This document shows, piece by piece, positions 1-7,560 of a DNA stretch of 36,022 nt (within the stretch, counting starts at the first letter, position 1; every line of letters starts with the position of its first letter). The notes beneath the pieces were generated by a model, which saw only the letters and a program-made list of their open reading frames with translations, was not told where the DNA came from and did no database searches. This DNA is from a virus: the IMG/VR virus record IMGVR_UViG_3300046648_000130, positions 1-36,022 of that record. The stretch is one strand, 5' to 3'. The position numbers and the translations under genes are program-made.

Positions 1-120
1 AGGGGTGTGCGAGTATATGAGTAGGGCTTTATGTGTATGGGGTTATCACATATACATATTTAGCCCTACTGAATTCGCTGGACTGATAGCGAGATAGCTA
101 TCGCGATGCGACATCAGCGA
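1..120. other. candidate telomere (tel) region, left side
   Basis: Gene-free DNA next to the 36022/1 junction, between the protelomerase gene and parA, where N15-type phages carry their telomere-resolution site. It holds the inverted repeat at 20-70, the 10-bp palindrome GATAGCTATC at 93-102 (extendable outward past one mismatch), and TCGCGA at 101-106. I did not find the long perfect palindrome expected of a resolved tel core. If the molecule is linear, the hairpin tips may be missing or split between the two window ends. The location is inferred from gene order and from repeats shared with 35995-36011. Confidence 0.4.
20..70. repeat. 51-bp imperfect inverted repeat near the junction
   Basis: The outer arms AGTAGGGCT (20-28) and AGCCCTACT (62-70) are perfect 9-bp complements. 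Inside them a further 5-bp match (TGTAT at 34-38 with ATACA at 52-56) and an AT pair follow. The middle, 39-51, is not palindromic, so this is a pair of converging binding-site-like elements rather than a perfect hairpin. Each arm reads roughly TAGGGCT-A/T-rich-TGTAT. A third related copy lies at 35995-36011 on the other side of the junction. Confidence 0.6.
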
Positions 121-287
121 TATAAGGACAGAGAGCCAGAGCAGCCACGGAAAGGACGCCATACACGAAAGGACGCGACACTCTGAAACGAAGCCATAAG
201 CCCCGCAAAACAAGGCCTACAGGCAAAAGCAGAAAGGACACCGCCCTAGCGGGCGGCACAGTTTATTTATGCGGCGATTTCAAATTA
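121..287. other. gene-free parA leader with short direct repeats
   Basis: No credible gene lies here. GAAAGGACGC occurs at 150-159 and 167-176, and GAAAGGAC at 232-239. A G+C hairpin, CCGCCC-TAGC-GGGCGG, lies at 241-256 and is not followed by a T-run. I cannot assign a function. The stretch could be part of the parA control region or of a centromere. Confidence 0.35.
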
Positions 288-335
288 TGCGTTTTTGCGT
301 TTAGACGCATTTGCGCTTTTACGTTTTTGCGTATA
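288..335. repeat. iteron cluster A (upstream of parA)
   Basis: A run of TTTGCG/ACGTTTTT-type units: TGCGTTTTTGCGT at 288-300, ACGCATTTGCGC at 305-316 and ACGTTTTTGCGT at 321-332. The segment 310-331 is nearly identical to 26175-26196 in cluster C. It ends 40 bp before the parA start, so it is placed to act as a centromere, a parA autoregulatory operator, or both. The repeats are seen directly; the role is inferred. Confidence 0.75.
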
Positions 336-374
336 GGATGCGCAGACCAACCAATAATCATGGAGATCGGCGCA

Positions 375-1034
375 ATGGCAAAAGTCATCGCTGTACAGAA
401 CGAAAAGGGCGGAGCCGGTAAAACGACTACCTCAACCAACCTCGCAAGCTGCATGGCCGTAGGACATGGCCTTCGCGTCCTACTGGTCGACCATGACCCG
501 CAGAGCTCGTCGTCGAAGTGGGCAGCACGCAGAGCGCGCCCCGAGGACGACGTAGCCGACCCGGGCGTGATCCCTGTTATCTCCATGGGCAAGACGCTAT
601 CGCGCGATCTGCCGGCGCTGTCGAGCAGCTACGACATAGTAATCATCGACGGCCTACCGCAAACCGACGTACTCACAGCAGCAGCCGTAAAGGTGGCCGA
701 TCTGGTAATCGTGCCAATCCAGCCTAGCCCATATGACCTATGGGCGTGCGAAGCCACCCTAAACGTTATCAAGGAGCGTCAGGAGCTGAGCGGAGGGCAA
801 CCGAAAGCGGCGCTCCTCGTCAGCCAAGCCCGGCCAAACACACTCCTCGAGCGCGGAATTCGAGAGCAGCTTGAATCCACCGGGTTTTATGTCTTCGAGG
901 CACAAACCATCCGCCGAGAGGCTTACGCCCAAGGCGTGGCGCAAGGCCTGAGCGTTATGGATCTGCCAGCCACCGACAAGGCGCGCATCGAGTTCGAGGC
1001 AATCACCCTCGAAGTACTGGAGCTTCTGAAATGA
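375..1034 (+). CDS. parA: ParA-family partition ATPase
   Basis: A 219-residue P-loop ATPase that should drive segregation of the plasmid prophage. The N-terminus has the deviant Walker A of the ParA/MinD family (NEKGGAGKTT, residues 9-18, signature lysine 11), followed by VLLVDHDPQ and DIVIIDGLP segments (Walker A-prime and B region). It is short and lacks the N-terminal DNA-binding extension of SopA/P1 ParA, so it is like the small type Ib ParA proteins. The ATG at 375 is chosen because GGAG lies 9 bases upstream and the protein then starts at MAKVIAVQNEK; upstream in-frame starts would read through the iterons. It overlaps the next gene by ATGA, indicating a parAB operon. Iteron cluster A directly upstream is the probable site of autoregulation or partition. 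Confidence 0.93.
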   Translation: MAKVIAVQNEKGGAGKTTTSTNLASCMAVGHGLRVLLVDHDPQSSSSKWAARRARPEDDVADPGVIPVISMGKTLSRDLPALSSSYDIVIIDGLPQTDVLTAAAVKVADLVIVPIQPSPYDLWACEATLNVIKERQELSGGQPKAALLVSQARPNTLLERGIREQLESTGFYVFEAQTIRREAYAQGVAQGLSVMDLPATDKARIEFEAITLEVLELLK

Positions 1035-1339
1035 GCAAAAAACTCGACACCAAAAAACTGTTCGGCGAACCACAGGCCCAGGCACCGCGCGCTGGCGACC
1101 TGCGCGCGATCGAGGCGCTCAGCGACGTGAAGCAGGAGCGTATCTACTACGTCGGCCCTGCCAAGTACGCTCGCGGCATCAAGGAACTCAAAAACATGAG
1201 CGCCGAGAGCGTGGCGCTCAAAGATTTCATTGAGGAGGCCTTCGACGACCTTTTCCGCAAATACCAAGCAGGAGAGGGGCGTTTCAAGGTGACCGATCTG
1301 GAAGAGGTAGGCAGACGCATCAGCAATCTGCCCAAGTAA
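1031..1339 (+). CDS. small ParB-like partition partner (candidate)
   Basis: A 102-residue charged protein translationally coupled to parA by a 4-base ATGA overlap. I recognise no full-length ParB domain. The N-terminus is lysine-rich (MSKKLDTKKLFGE) and the rest is predicted to be mostly helical with acidic and basic stretches. Type Ib ParA proteins are usually paired with small, sequence-diverse DNA-binding partners encoded immediately downstream, and this gene fits that position and size. The natural DNA target would be the iterons at 288-335 and perhaps the four related clusters elsewhere. The function is inferred from context only; an unrelated small protein is possible. Confidence 0.6.
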   Translation: MSKKLDTKKLFGEPQAQAPRAGDLRAIEALSDVKQERIYYVGPAKYARGIKELKNMSAESVALKDFIEEAFDDLFRKYQAGEGRFKVTDLEEVGRRISNLPK

Positions 1340-1410
1340 GAAGAGGTGCCCGGCCACGGCGGCAACCGTGACCGAGCGCAGACACAACCAAAACCCTGAG
1401 AGGTGCGATC

Positions 1411-1563
1411 ATGTCCAGAAAGGACTATACCACGCTGCTTGCCCTACCTATAAGCGAGCTGAGCAACCCCGCACACCGCGCACGGCTTGACGAGTTCGCA
1501 GGTGAATTCGCCGCCCCATGCGTCGCCGAGGCCCTTATGGCGCTACTCCGGAGGGCCAAATGA
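1411..1563 (+). CDS. hypothetical protein, 50 aa
   Basis: A short open frame, MSRKDYTTLLALPISELS to LLRRAK, with a GAGAGG-like ribosome site about 8 bases before ATG 1411. Its stop codon overlaps the start of the next gene (1560), which makes translational coupling likely and supports it being real. It has no recognisable domain; the sequence looks helical. It belongs to a run of four tightly packed small genes after parAB. Confidence 0.6.
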   Translation: MSRKDYTTLLALPISELSNPAHRARLDEFAGEFAAPCVAEALMALLRRAK

Positions 1564-1952
1564 TGGCCGTCAATCAAGCGCTTGCCCTCGAGAAAGCCGC
1601 GCAAGATCTCGCGCACTGGCTAAATCTCGACTACTCAAAAACCAAAATGATCGAGCACTACCTCGGAGCGGTAACGCCCGCAGATCCAAAAATCGTCGAG
1701 CTCGTCACGCTGGCCAACCACATCATGCAGCCGCTGTTCGATGCAATCGGCGACGCGGAGATCGAGCACACGTTGCTAACCCACCGCCTCGGCACCTGTC
1801 GGGCGCAGTTCCGCAACCTTTCCGAGTACGTGCAGGCGATCCCCGATCGGATTCCGCCACACAAGAACGCCCACCAGCGCGGAGAGCTGCACGCATGGCT
1901 AAAAAGCCAGATTGACGCAGCCCCTACAGCGCCGGGAGGATCTGCACCATGA
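1560..1952 (+). CDS. hypothetical protein, 130 aa
   Basis: It begins MMAVNQALALEKAAQDLAHW, with GGAGGG five to six bases upstream of ATG 1560. A second ATG at 1563 is also possible. It is predicted to be soluble and mainly helical, ending in a Pro/Ala/Gly-rich tail. Its stop overlaps the start of the membrane protein gene at 1949. I recognise no family. Position suggests an accessory gene expressed with the partition operon in the prophage. Confidence 0.7.
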   Translation: MMAVNQALALEKAAQDLAHWLNLDYSKTKMIEHYLGAVTPADPKIVELVTLANHIMQPLFDAIGDAEIEHTLLTHRLGTCRAQFRNLSEYVQAIPDRIPPHKNAHQRGELHAWLKSQIDAAPTAPGGSAP

Positions 1953-2113
1953 GCCGCGACGCACCGAGCGGCCTCGAGGTCGCCTTCGCCCTACTGTTTG
2001 CCGCCGCAATCTGGATCTTCCAGATCTCGCTTTTCTTCACCCGCCTCGTCCGCAACCTCCGCGCCGAGTGGGACAAGCACGACCAACCACAACAAAGGAA
2101 TGAGCCCGAATGA
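1949..2113 (+). CDS. small single-pass membrane protein, 54 aa
   Basis: The frame starts at ATG 1949 with GGGAGG 8 bases upstream, overlapping the preceding stop by ATGA, and itself ends in an ATGA overlap with the next gene. Residues about 9-33 are strongly hydrophobic (VAFALLFAAAIWIFQISLFF), followed by a basic-to-polar tail, so it is a probable inner-membrane protein with one transmembrane helix. There is no known family. Small membrane proteins next to phage maintenance genes can act in exclusion or envelope changes, but nothing here proves that. Confidence 0.65.
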   Translation: MSRDAPSGLEVAFALLFAAAIWIFQISLFFTRLVRNLRAEWDKHDQPQQRNEPE

Positions 2114-2442
2114 GCCAGCCGAAAGCAATCACCAAAGCAACCCCTCTGACCGACCTCGAGCTTTACGAGCTGATCGTCGCCGCGTACCCCGAGCGTTTTA
2201 AAGAAGACGACGAAAACGGCGACGACCTTTGGGATAGCGTGATGGATTTCGTCAGCGAACTTTGCGAAGACATGAACCCGGACGAGCTCTGCCGCCTGCT
2301 TGGTCGCCTAGTCATGCTGACAATGCCGATGCGAGCAGCGTTTTCCGGCACCCACCGACACGCCCTCGGCGCGATTAGCTTCAACGACGGCGAGGCCTTT
2401 ATGACGGCAGCAGTAACCCGAGAGATCATCACCAAGCCCTAA
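2110..2442 (+). CDS. hypothetical acidic protein, 110 aa
   Basis: Starts at ATG 2110 in an ATGA overlap, with an AAGGA ribosome site about 10 bases upstream. The first half is acidic (DDENGDDLWDSVMDF), the second half more mixed. It is predicted helical and soluble, with no recognised domain. It is the last gene of the parA operon before the rho-independent terminator at 2468-2492. Confidence 0.72.
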   Translation: MSQPKAITKATPLTDLELYELIVAAYPERFKEDDENGDDLWDSVMDFVSELCEDMNPDELCRLLGRLVMLTMPMRAAFSGTHRHALGAISFNDGEAFMTAAVTREIITKP

Positions 2443-2467
2443 ACAGCCAAATGTAACCCGCCCCACA

Positions 2468-2492
2468 AGCCCGCCTCATGGCGGGCTTTTTT
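2468..2492 (+). terminator. terminator of the parA operon
   Basis: A perfect 8-bp stem, AGCCCGCC (2468-2475) and GGCGGGCT (2480-2487), with a TCAT loop and a run of Ts to 2492. It lies 25 bases after the stop of the 110-aa gene. Confidence 0.88.
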
Positions 2493-2499
2493 GTTACCG

Positions 2500-2526
2500 T
2501 GCGCGCTCAATCACGGAGGGCGCGCA
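2500..2526 (+). promoter_or_regulatory. hairpin around the ribosome site of the 2527 gene
   Basis: TGCGCGC (2500-2506) and GCGCGCA (2520-2526) are perfect complements. The loop contains the GGAGG ribosome site, and the GTG start follows the stem directly. In RNA this could reduce or tune translation. It is seen in the sequence; regulation is inferred. Confidence 0.45.
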
Positions 2527-2868
2527 GTGACGCGGACAAACAAAATCATTTTGGCGATCGCCGCGATCGCCGGCATCTTTGCCTACATCAAGTACCCGGC
2601 ATGGCAGCTCGAGGAGGCGCACCGGAATTCTGGTACCGAGGCTTCGTGCTCACTGAGAAAGCTCGACGGCCAGCAGTGGGCGACATGCAAATACGGCCCC
2701 GGTGGCAGCATCTGGCTTAAACAAGGCGACTCATGGATCGCCGCCAACGCGGAAGCGCACGCACGCGCCCAAGCGCTCGCGACATTGCCGAACCGAGGCG
2801 GCGCGGCGCTGTACAACGACCCGAGCGCGGACATCACCGTACCGGCAGCGATCGCGCAGCGCCTGTAA
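2527..2868 (+). CDS. small membrane-anchored protein, 113 aa
   Basis: The GTG start at 2527 is chosen because GGAGG lies 6-7 bases upstream, giving an N-terminus VTRTNKIILAIAAIAGIF. Residues about 5-20 form a hydrophobic anchor or uncleaved signal after two basic residues. The remaining ~90 residues would be outside the cytoplasm and hold two cysteines (SCSLRK and ATCKYG segments) that could form a disulphide. No family is recognised. It lies alone between two terminators, so it is transcribed by readthrough or from an unseen promoter. Such isolated envelope proteins in prophages are often lysogenic-conversion genes; that is only a suggestion. Confidence 0.65.
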   Translation: MTRTNKIILAIAAIAGIFAYIKYPAWQLEEAHRNSGTEASCSLRKLDGQQWATCKYGPGGSIWLKQGDSWIAANAEAHARAQALATLPNRGGAALYNDPSADITVPAAIAQRL

Positions 2869-2880
2869 ATTTCAGCCAAA

Positions 2881-2917
2881 AAAAAAGCCCCACCGCCGCG
2901 AGGCAGTGGGGCTTTTT
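2881..2917. terminator. bidirectional terminator between convergent operons
   Basis: GCCCCACCGCC (2887-2897) pairs with GGCAGTGGGGC (2902-2912) with one mismatch. It is flanked by an A-run on the left and a T-run on the right, so it can end transcription from both the 2527 gene and the tail operon. Confidence 0.88.
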
Positions 2918-3933
2918 CATTCTTCACCTTCTGGATATGTCGCCTCGATCGTGACTCGATACCCCTGCTGCCTGCTGCCGCTCTCGGTGATCTTGTCCAC
3001 CGACCAGCGCCCTTGCATGTACGACGGCCAAGACGCATCGAGAACGATCAGCCCCTCGGCAGCAAGCGCCGGATTTCCCGGGGCATCGATCCGCACCTTC
3101 CCAGCCTCACGACTGGCTTTGCGCAACTGCCCCTCGCCTGCCGCCTTCGCCTCCGCCTCGTTCGCGTAGCGCTTCCGGATTTTCTTGAACGGCTTTTCAC
3201 CCGTCTCGACTACGCACTCCTTGCCCGACTCCCCATCCCACCAAGTCGTTTTGCAGCCCTTTATTTTTACGCGCTCGTCCTCGTCGACGCTGGCGGTAAT
3301 GAATGCCGCGTCACCCGGGCGATTGTTCTCGGTCACCGACAACACAACGTCAGCCATGATCTTGCCCGAGAGCGATTTCAACTGCCCGCGCTTGGCCATC
3401 ACATACAGATTGTCGACCGGTTTGGTCACCGCATCGTGATCGCGCGCAATGCGCGTCAGAAACCCCATGTCGGTTTCATTCGACTGATCGACATGCTCAA
3501 TCCGGATCATGGCCAGCTCAGGAGCCACGCGCGGCGAAAAACCATGCTTGGACACCAACTGGCGAAACAGGGCGCCGAGCGTGGTGTTTTCATAACTGGC
3601 CGTGCGCCGAGCCTTGAACTCCGTTTCATCCTTGGCCGTGAACGGCGCAGCGGTCGCCACAATCAGCAACCGCGACGGAAAAAGGTTCGGCGTGCGGCGC
3701 GTTATCACGAACTCGCCCCGATCGACGAGGCCCGACTCGAGATAACCCACCCGCAGACCGATTTTTCCAGCCGCCGAGGGCAGGCCATCGAGCCCCTCGG
3801 TGTTTACCGTCAGCTTGAGCTGATCGGACTCGATGCCGGCGGCATCGACATGCTCCCAATCAATCAAACGACTGTTAATCAGATCGGCATTTGCCCCATA
3901 AACCTCAACCGCCGGCGTAAATCCAAGTGCCAT
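2917..3933 (-). CDS. D: baseplate hub / late control protein D family (P2 gpD-like)
   Basis: 338 residues, slightly shorter than P2 gpD (387). It begins MALGFTPAVEVYG and carries the family pattern of an N-terminal barrel region, a central segment with SKHGFSPRVAPEL and SNETDMGFLTRIARDHDAV, and a C-terminal beta-rich part. In P2-like and VgrG/gp27-type machines this protein forms the trimeric hub that joins tube and spike. It is last in the minus-strand tail operon, next to gpX and gpU homologues, the usual P2-like neighbourhood. Its stop lies inside the terminator at 2881-2917. Confidence 0.9.
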   Translation of the reverse strand: MALGFTPAVEVYGANADLINSRLIDWEHVDAAGIESDQLKLTVNTEGLDGLPSAAGKIGLRVGYLESGLVDRGEFVITRRTPNLFPSRLLIVATAAPFTAKDETEFKARRTASYENTTLGALFRQLVSKHGFSPRVAPELAMIRIEHVDQSNETDMGFLTRIARDHDAVTKPVDNLYVMAKRGQLKSLSGKIMADVVLSVTENNRPGDAAFITASVDEDERVKIKGCKTTWWDGESGKECVVETGEKPFKKIRKRYANEAEAKAAGEGQLRKASREAGKVRIDAPGNPALAAEGLIVLDASWPSYMQGRWSVDKITESGSRQQGYRVTIEATYPEGEE

Positions 3934-3942
3934 AAAAACCCC

Positions 3943-4155
3943 CTACTCCCAAGCCGAAACCGGCGCAACGGCGGATACTTTCTGCGCGAGCTCCGGCAGC
4001 ACAATAGACACGCCTGCCGGCAGTACCGAGCCATATTCAGCGAGATCCGGATTCAGCAGCCACAACGCCTCCTCCGCTTCATCGTCCGAGCGTCCGCTCT
4101 CGCGATAAAGCAACTGATTTACCGTGTCGCCGGCCTTGCTCCGCACCCTACGCAT
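3943..4155 (-). CDS. X: tail protein X (P2 gpX-like, LysM-type)
   Basis: 70 residues, close to P2 gpX (67). It has the LysM-like pattern of the family: SKAGDTVNQLLYRESG near the N-terminus, LLNPDLAEYGSVLPAG in the middle and VSIVLPEL after it. It is a small tail/baseplate protein. The ATG at 4155 overlaps the end of the gpU gene by 8 bases, and gpD follows after 9 bases, consistent with coupled translation of U-X-D. Confidence 0.88.
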   Translation of the reverse strand: MRRVRSKAGDTVNQLLYRESGRSDDEAEEALWLLNPDLAEYGSVLPAGVSIVLPELAQKVSAVAPVSAWE

Positions 4156-4531
4156 TAACGAATTCCTTCAACTCAATCGACCAGTCGATCAGCATCGCCG
4201 TACCGTCGTCGATAACGTTGCTCTGCTGCTCGTTCACCTTGTCGATCCGCCACCGGCCCCAATTTCGACCGACGCCGTCAACCAAAGGAAATGGCCGGCG
4301 CGCATCGACCATCGCGCGGAGCTCGTCGAGCCGATCCATGCCCAGCGCTCGAGCAGCCTTGCCACTGAGGCGCAGCGTCTCGAGATCCTGGCCGGTTTGA
4401 TGCGTCTTTGGCTTGCTGGCCACGATGTCGAGATCGACCCAACCGCCAGAGCTCGCGCGCTCGAGCCGCTCATAGGCGAACCCGCGCGACAAGCCAAAGA
4501 TAAAGCCACCCAATGCCATTTGCTGGCGCAT
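4148..4531 (-). CDS. U: tail protein U (P2 gpU-like)
   Basis: 127 residues. Family features include a glycine-rich start (MALGGFIFGLSRG), the middle LRLSGKAARALG, and RPFPLVDGVGRNWGRWRIDKV followed by an FVNA end. In P2-like phages gpU is needed for tail assembly, at or near the tail end. The start ATG at 4531 overlaps the stop of the tape measure gene (TAATG); ATG at 4519 is an alternative start. Confidence 0.9.
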   Translation of the reverse strand: MRQQMALGGFIFGLSRGFAYERLERASSGGWVDLDIVASKPKTHQTGQDLETLRLSGKAARALGMDRLDELRAMVDARRPFPLVDGVGRNWGRWRIDKVNEQQSNVIDDGTAMLIDWSIELKEFVNA

Positions 4532-7500
4532 TATCCACCTCCATCAGTCAGGGCCGCGCCTCGGCGCTCAGCCAGCGGATTCGCCATCATCCCCGGCAGC
4601 ATCTGCGAATACATTTTGTCATAGACCTTTTTCGCCAACGCATCAGCGCTCGCCGCGTCCTGCCCGCTGATCTGGAAAACCGGTGCAAACATGATCTGCC
4701 GATTATCCGTATTGGCAGCGGCTGCAATGTCCTTGCTGACCTCCTCCGGAGCGTTCAAACGATCGAACAAACCACCGAGTTTTTCACCCAGCCACGACCC
4801 GATTTCACTGCCAGCCAAACCACCGCCAATGCCACCAATCGCACCGCCGACGACAGTGCCCAAAGGCCCCGCCACAAACGTTCCGATGGTCGCGCCCAGC
4901 GCCGCACCAGTCTCCGCCCCAGCCCAAGCGCCGGCAGCACTGCCAACCCCCGAGCCGATCGCTTTCGCATCGCCGTCCTGAATGCCGTTCACCGTCTCGA
5001 TAGCAGCACCGGCCAACATCAGAGGAACAGCAACCTTGCCCCCGACCTTTGCCGTCGTCTCTACCGCGCCGGCAGCGCGAGCCATCAGACCCGGCTTTTC
5101 AGCCGCTGCCACGACATCCGCCGCCAGATTGGCCGGAGCAACTTTCGCGCCCGCCCTTTCCGCAGTCACAGCGCCAATTGCCGCCCGAGCATTAGGAACC
5201 TTCGCACCTGGCTTTTTCGCGTCGGCAACGTCGGCAGCCGATCGAGCATCAGAGGCTTTAACCCCCGGCTTTTTCACATCAGCGGCGTCAGTAGTTACCC
5301 GAGCGTCAGCGACCTTAGCCCCCGGCTTTTTCACATCTGCAGCGTCAGCAGTCACCCGAGCATCAGAAGCCCTAACCCCCGGTTTTTTCACATCCGCAGC
5401 GTCAGCAGCAAGCCCCGAACCGGGAACTTTCTTTTTCCTTTCGGAAGCACCACCGCCCCCCAAATCCGCCGGCGAGAGCTTAGAGGGCCTTCCTGCTCGA
5501 GCACCTCGCCTCCGTCGCTTGCCACTGCGATCGAAGCCCCCACCGCCTCCGCCAAGCCCGCCCAGCGCGGCATTAAGCCGAGCGACAGCCCTGTCAGCCA
5601 TGGACGCCGTCTGCGCCGTTCTCGCGTCCAGCTTGGCCCGCGCGAGCCCGCCTTTGTTAAACGCCTGACCGATCAACAAGCCCGCAAACTTGAGACCGAG
5701 GGCGCCCACTTTCAAAGCGGCCAGCGCGCCGCCGGCGACGGCAATTGCACCCGTGATACCCGGGAACGTTTCCGCCGCCCAACTCAAGCCATCCACAAGC
5801 GAGCCGATCGGCACTAGAACTGCATTGAGTGCCGGCAGCATCGCGTTGCCGACGAGCGTTGTCAGCCGCTCGAGCTTGGCCTTGAACACGTTCCAGCTTG
5901 TTTGCGAGGTATCGGCGACACCCTTCGCCTCCTGCATCATCGAGCCGTTTTCGCCGAGCGCCGAGGTGGCATATTTCGTTTTGTCTTTCACCATGTCGAA
6001 GGCGCGCTGCACCTCGCCCAAGTTTTGCAACAGCGGCTGAATGGCCCCGATCGATTCCGAGCCGAACAATTGAGTCGCTTTTGCCGCCTGCTCCTCGACC
6101 GGCTGATCCTTCAGCGCATTGAGGACGGCCATAATGGTTTTTGGCGCATCCTTCTGCATGTCGGCAGCAAGATCCTCAGGATCAAACCCGAGCTCTTTCC
6201 ATACCTTTTTCTGACCCTTCGTCGCCGCCTCACCCTTGGTCAGCGCAGCCGTGAAGTTTTTGAAGCCAGTACCGGCGATTTCCTTTTCGGTACCCGGGTT
6301 GAGGAAGGCCGCTGAGAGCGCCGCTGTCTGCTCCGGAGTCAAACCCGACGCCTTGCCCACCGCGCCGTATCGCTTCACGACAGACGCGATGTCAGCCGCC
6401 GTAGCGTTGAAGCTGTTACCGAGATAGTTCGTCGAGTCCGCAAGGTCTAGCGTTTGAGCACGGTTGAGAGCCATCGAAGCCCGCCAGCCGGCCATGGTTT
6501 CGCCGGCATCCTGAGCACTGATATCGAAGGCCGAGGCCATAATCGCCGCGTCACGGGTAAAGTCCATGATCGCCGCTTGCTTCCCGGCCTGATCGACTTG
6601 GCCATCAGCGCCCTTTACATCGTTACCGATGCCAGATTGCCCCGCCGCATACTCGATCTTCGCGAGATCCACCGCACCCATACCGCCCGAGGCGATCAGG
6701 CGATCGCTCGCCAATTTCAGGTTTTGAGAGGCCATTTCCTCTCGGCCACCTGGGGCAAAGTTAATCACCTTGCCCACGTCCGCCATGGCCGTTTCGAGCT
6801 TCATAGCCTTGTCGATCGGGCGACTCGCCAGATAGCCGACCGCAGCCGTCTCGGCGAGCTGGCCACGCAACTCACCTCGAGCCGCGCGATTGGCCTCCAC
6901 CTTGCCTTGCGCACCCTTCACCGCGTCCAGCTTGGCACGCTGTGCAGTCAGCGCCGCATTGACCCGCTCCGTCGCCGCCTTTAGCCGGTTCTGCTCCTCA
7001 GACAGCTTCGACGTATCGACGCCGGCGGTTTTGAGAGAGCTCCCCAGCCGGATCAGCTCCTCGCGTTCACGGCGTTGAGTGCGCTCGAGCGACTTCACGC
7101 TCGCGGTCGTTCGATCCTGCTGCGCATCGAGCTTTTTCGAGGCCTGCGTGACCGAGTCCAGCTCCTTTCCTAGCCGCTGCTGCTCGGCGCGGGCATACGC
7201 CAGATCGACAGTGGACGCCTCAGTCGACGACTCGAGCGCCTTGGTGGCAATAACCGCCTTGCCATAGGCTGAGCTAAGCTCCGCCGCCTTGTTGCTGGCC
7301 AACGACTGCTCGCGAGATAGCCGGGCCTGCTCGGCGCGAGCGGACGCTAACGACCCCTCGGTTTTCTTGAGATCCGCGCCGAGCTTTTCATAGCCTTTCA
7401 TGTCCTTGATCTGACTATTCAGCTTGCGCAACTCGGCCTGCTGAGCCTTTAGCTCCTCCTGCATCCGGCCAGCCTTCTTGCCGAAGTCAGCGAAGGTCGT

Positions 7501-7551
7501 CGAGAACGCATCTTGAGCGGCGATCTTTAGCGAATATTTGCCTTCTGCCAT
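4531..7551 (-). CDS. T: tail tape measure protein
   Basis: 1006 residues; sets tail length and enters the cell with DNA. The N-terminal ~220 residues are heptad-rich coiled coil (KAGRMQEELKAQQAELRKL). Residues about 230-560 match the TP901-type tape measure core (LNRAQTLDLADSTNYLGNSF; YGAVGKASGLTPEQTAALSA). Hydrophobic helices follow near 600-640, then a low-complexity Ala/Lys/Pro repeat zone (about 721-796) and a glycine-rich membrane-like stretch near 860-920. The ATG at 7551 is preferred over GTG 7560 because of ribosome-site spacing. It sits between E/E' and gpU, exactly as P2 T does. Confidence 0.93.
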   Translation of the reverse strand: MAEGKYSLKIAAQDAFSTTFADFGKKAGRMQEELKAQQAELRKLNSQIKDMKGYEKLGADLKKTEGSLASARAEQARLSREQSLASNKAAELSSAYGKAVIATKALESSTEASTVDLAYARAEQQRLGKELDSVTQASKKLDAQQDRTTASVKSLERTQRREREELIRLGSSLKTAGVDTSKLSEEQNRLKAATERVNAALTAQRAKLDAVKGAQGKVEANRAARGELRGQLAETAAVGYLASRPIDKAMKLETAMADVGKVINFAPGGREEMASQNLKLASDRLIASGGMGAVDLAKIEYAAGQSGIGNDVKGADGQVDQAGKQAAIMDFTRDAAIMASAFDISAQDAGETMAGWRASMALNRAQTLDLADSTNYLGNSFNATAADIASVVKRYGAVGKASGLTPEQTAALSAAFLNPGTEKEIAGTGFKNFTAALTKGEAATKGQKKVWKELGFDPEDLAADMQKDAPKTIMAVLNALKDQPVEEQAAKATQLFGSESIGAIQPLLQNLGEVQRAFDMVKDKTKYATSALGENGSMMQEAKGVADTSQTSWNVFKAKLERLTTLVGNAMLPALNAVLVPIGSLVDGLSWAAETFPGITGAIAVAGGALAALKVGALGLKFAGLLIGQAFNKGGLARAKLDARTAQTASMADRAVARLNAALGGLGGGGGGFDRSGKRRRRGARAGRPSKLSPADLGGGGASERKKKVPGSGLAADAADVKKPGVRASDARVTADAADVKKPGAKVADARVTTDAADVKKPGVKASDARSAADVADAKKPGAKVPNARAAIGAVTAERAGAKVAPANLAADVVAAAEKPGLMARAAGAVETTAKVGGKVAVPLMLAGAAIETVNGIQDGDAKAIGSGVGSAAGAWAGAETGAALGATIGTFVAGPLGTVVGGAIGGIGGGLAGSEIGSWLGEKLGGLFDRLNAPEEVSKDIAAAANTDNRQIMFAPVFQISGQDAASADALAKKVYDKMYSQMLPGMMANPLAERRGAALTDGGG
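5164..5391 (-). repeat. four tandem 57-bp repeats in the tape measure gene
   Basis: Four copies of a 19-residue unit, VKKPGVRASDARVTADAAD and variants, in register every 57 bases; the VKKPG codons end at 5391, 5334, 5277 and 5220. A fifth, decayed unit may follow. The repeats lengthen the region after the tape measure core and are a likely site of length change by slippage. Confidence 0.85.
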
Positions 7552-7560
7552 GCCCCGCAC

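Noticed and set aside
20-70. The 51-bp inverted repeat as the tel core itself
   Set aside because: Its centre (39-51) is not palindromic, whereas protelomerases cut at a palindromic centre. I treat it as flanking binding elements.
288-335. CRISPR array
   Set aside because: The repeats are 10-12 bp, lack unique 25-40 bp spacers, and occur in mixed orientation at five separate sites.
3013-5817. Long plus-strand open frames (about 3013-4158 and 4513-5817)
   Set aside because: They lie antisense to clear tail genes D, X, U and the tape measure. They lack family features and are by-products of G+C-rich coding DNA.
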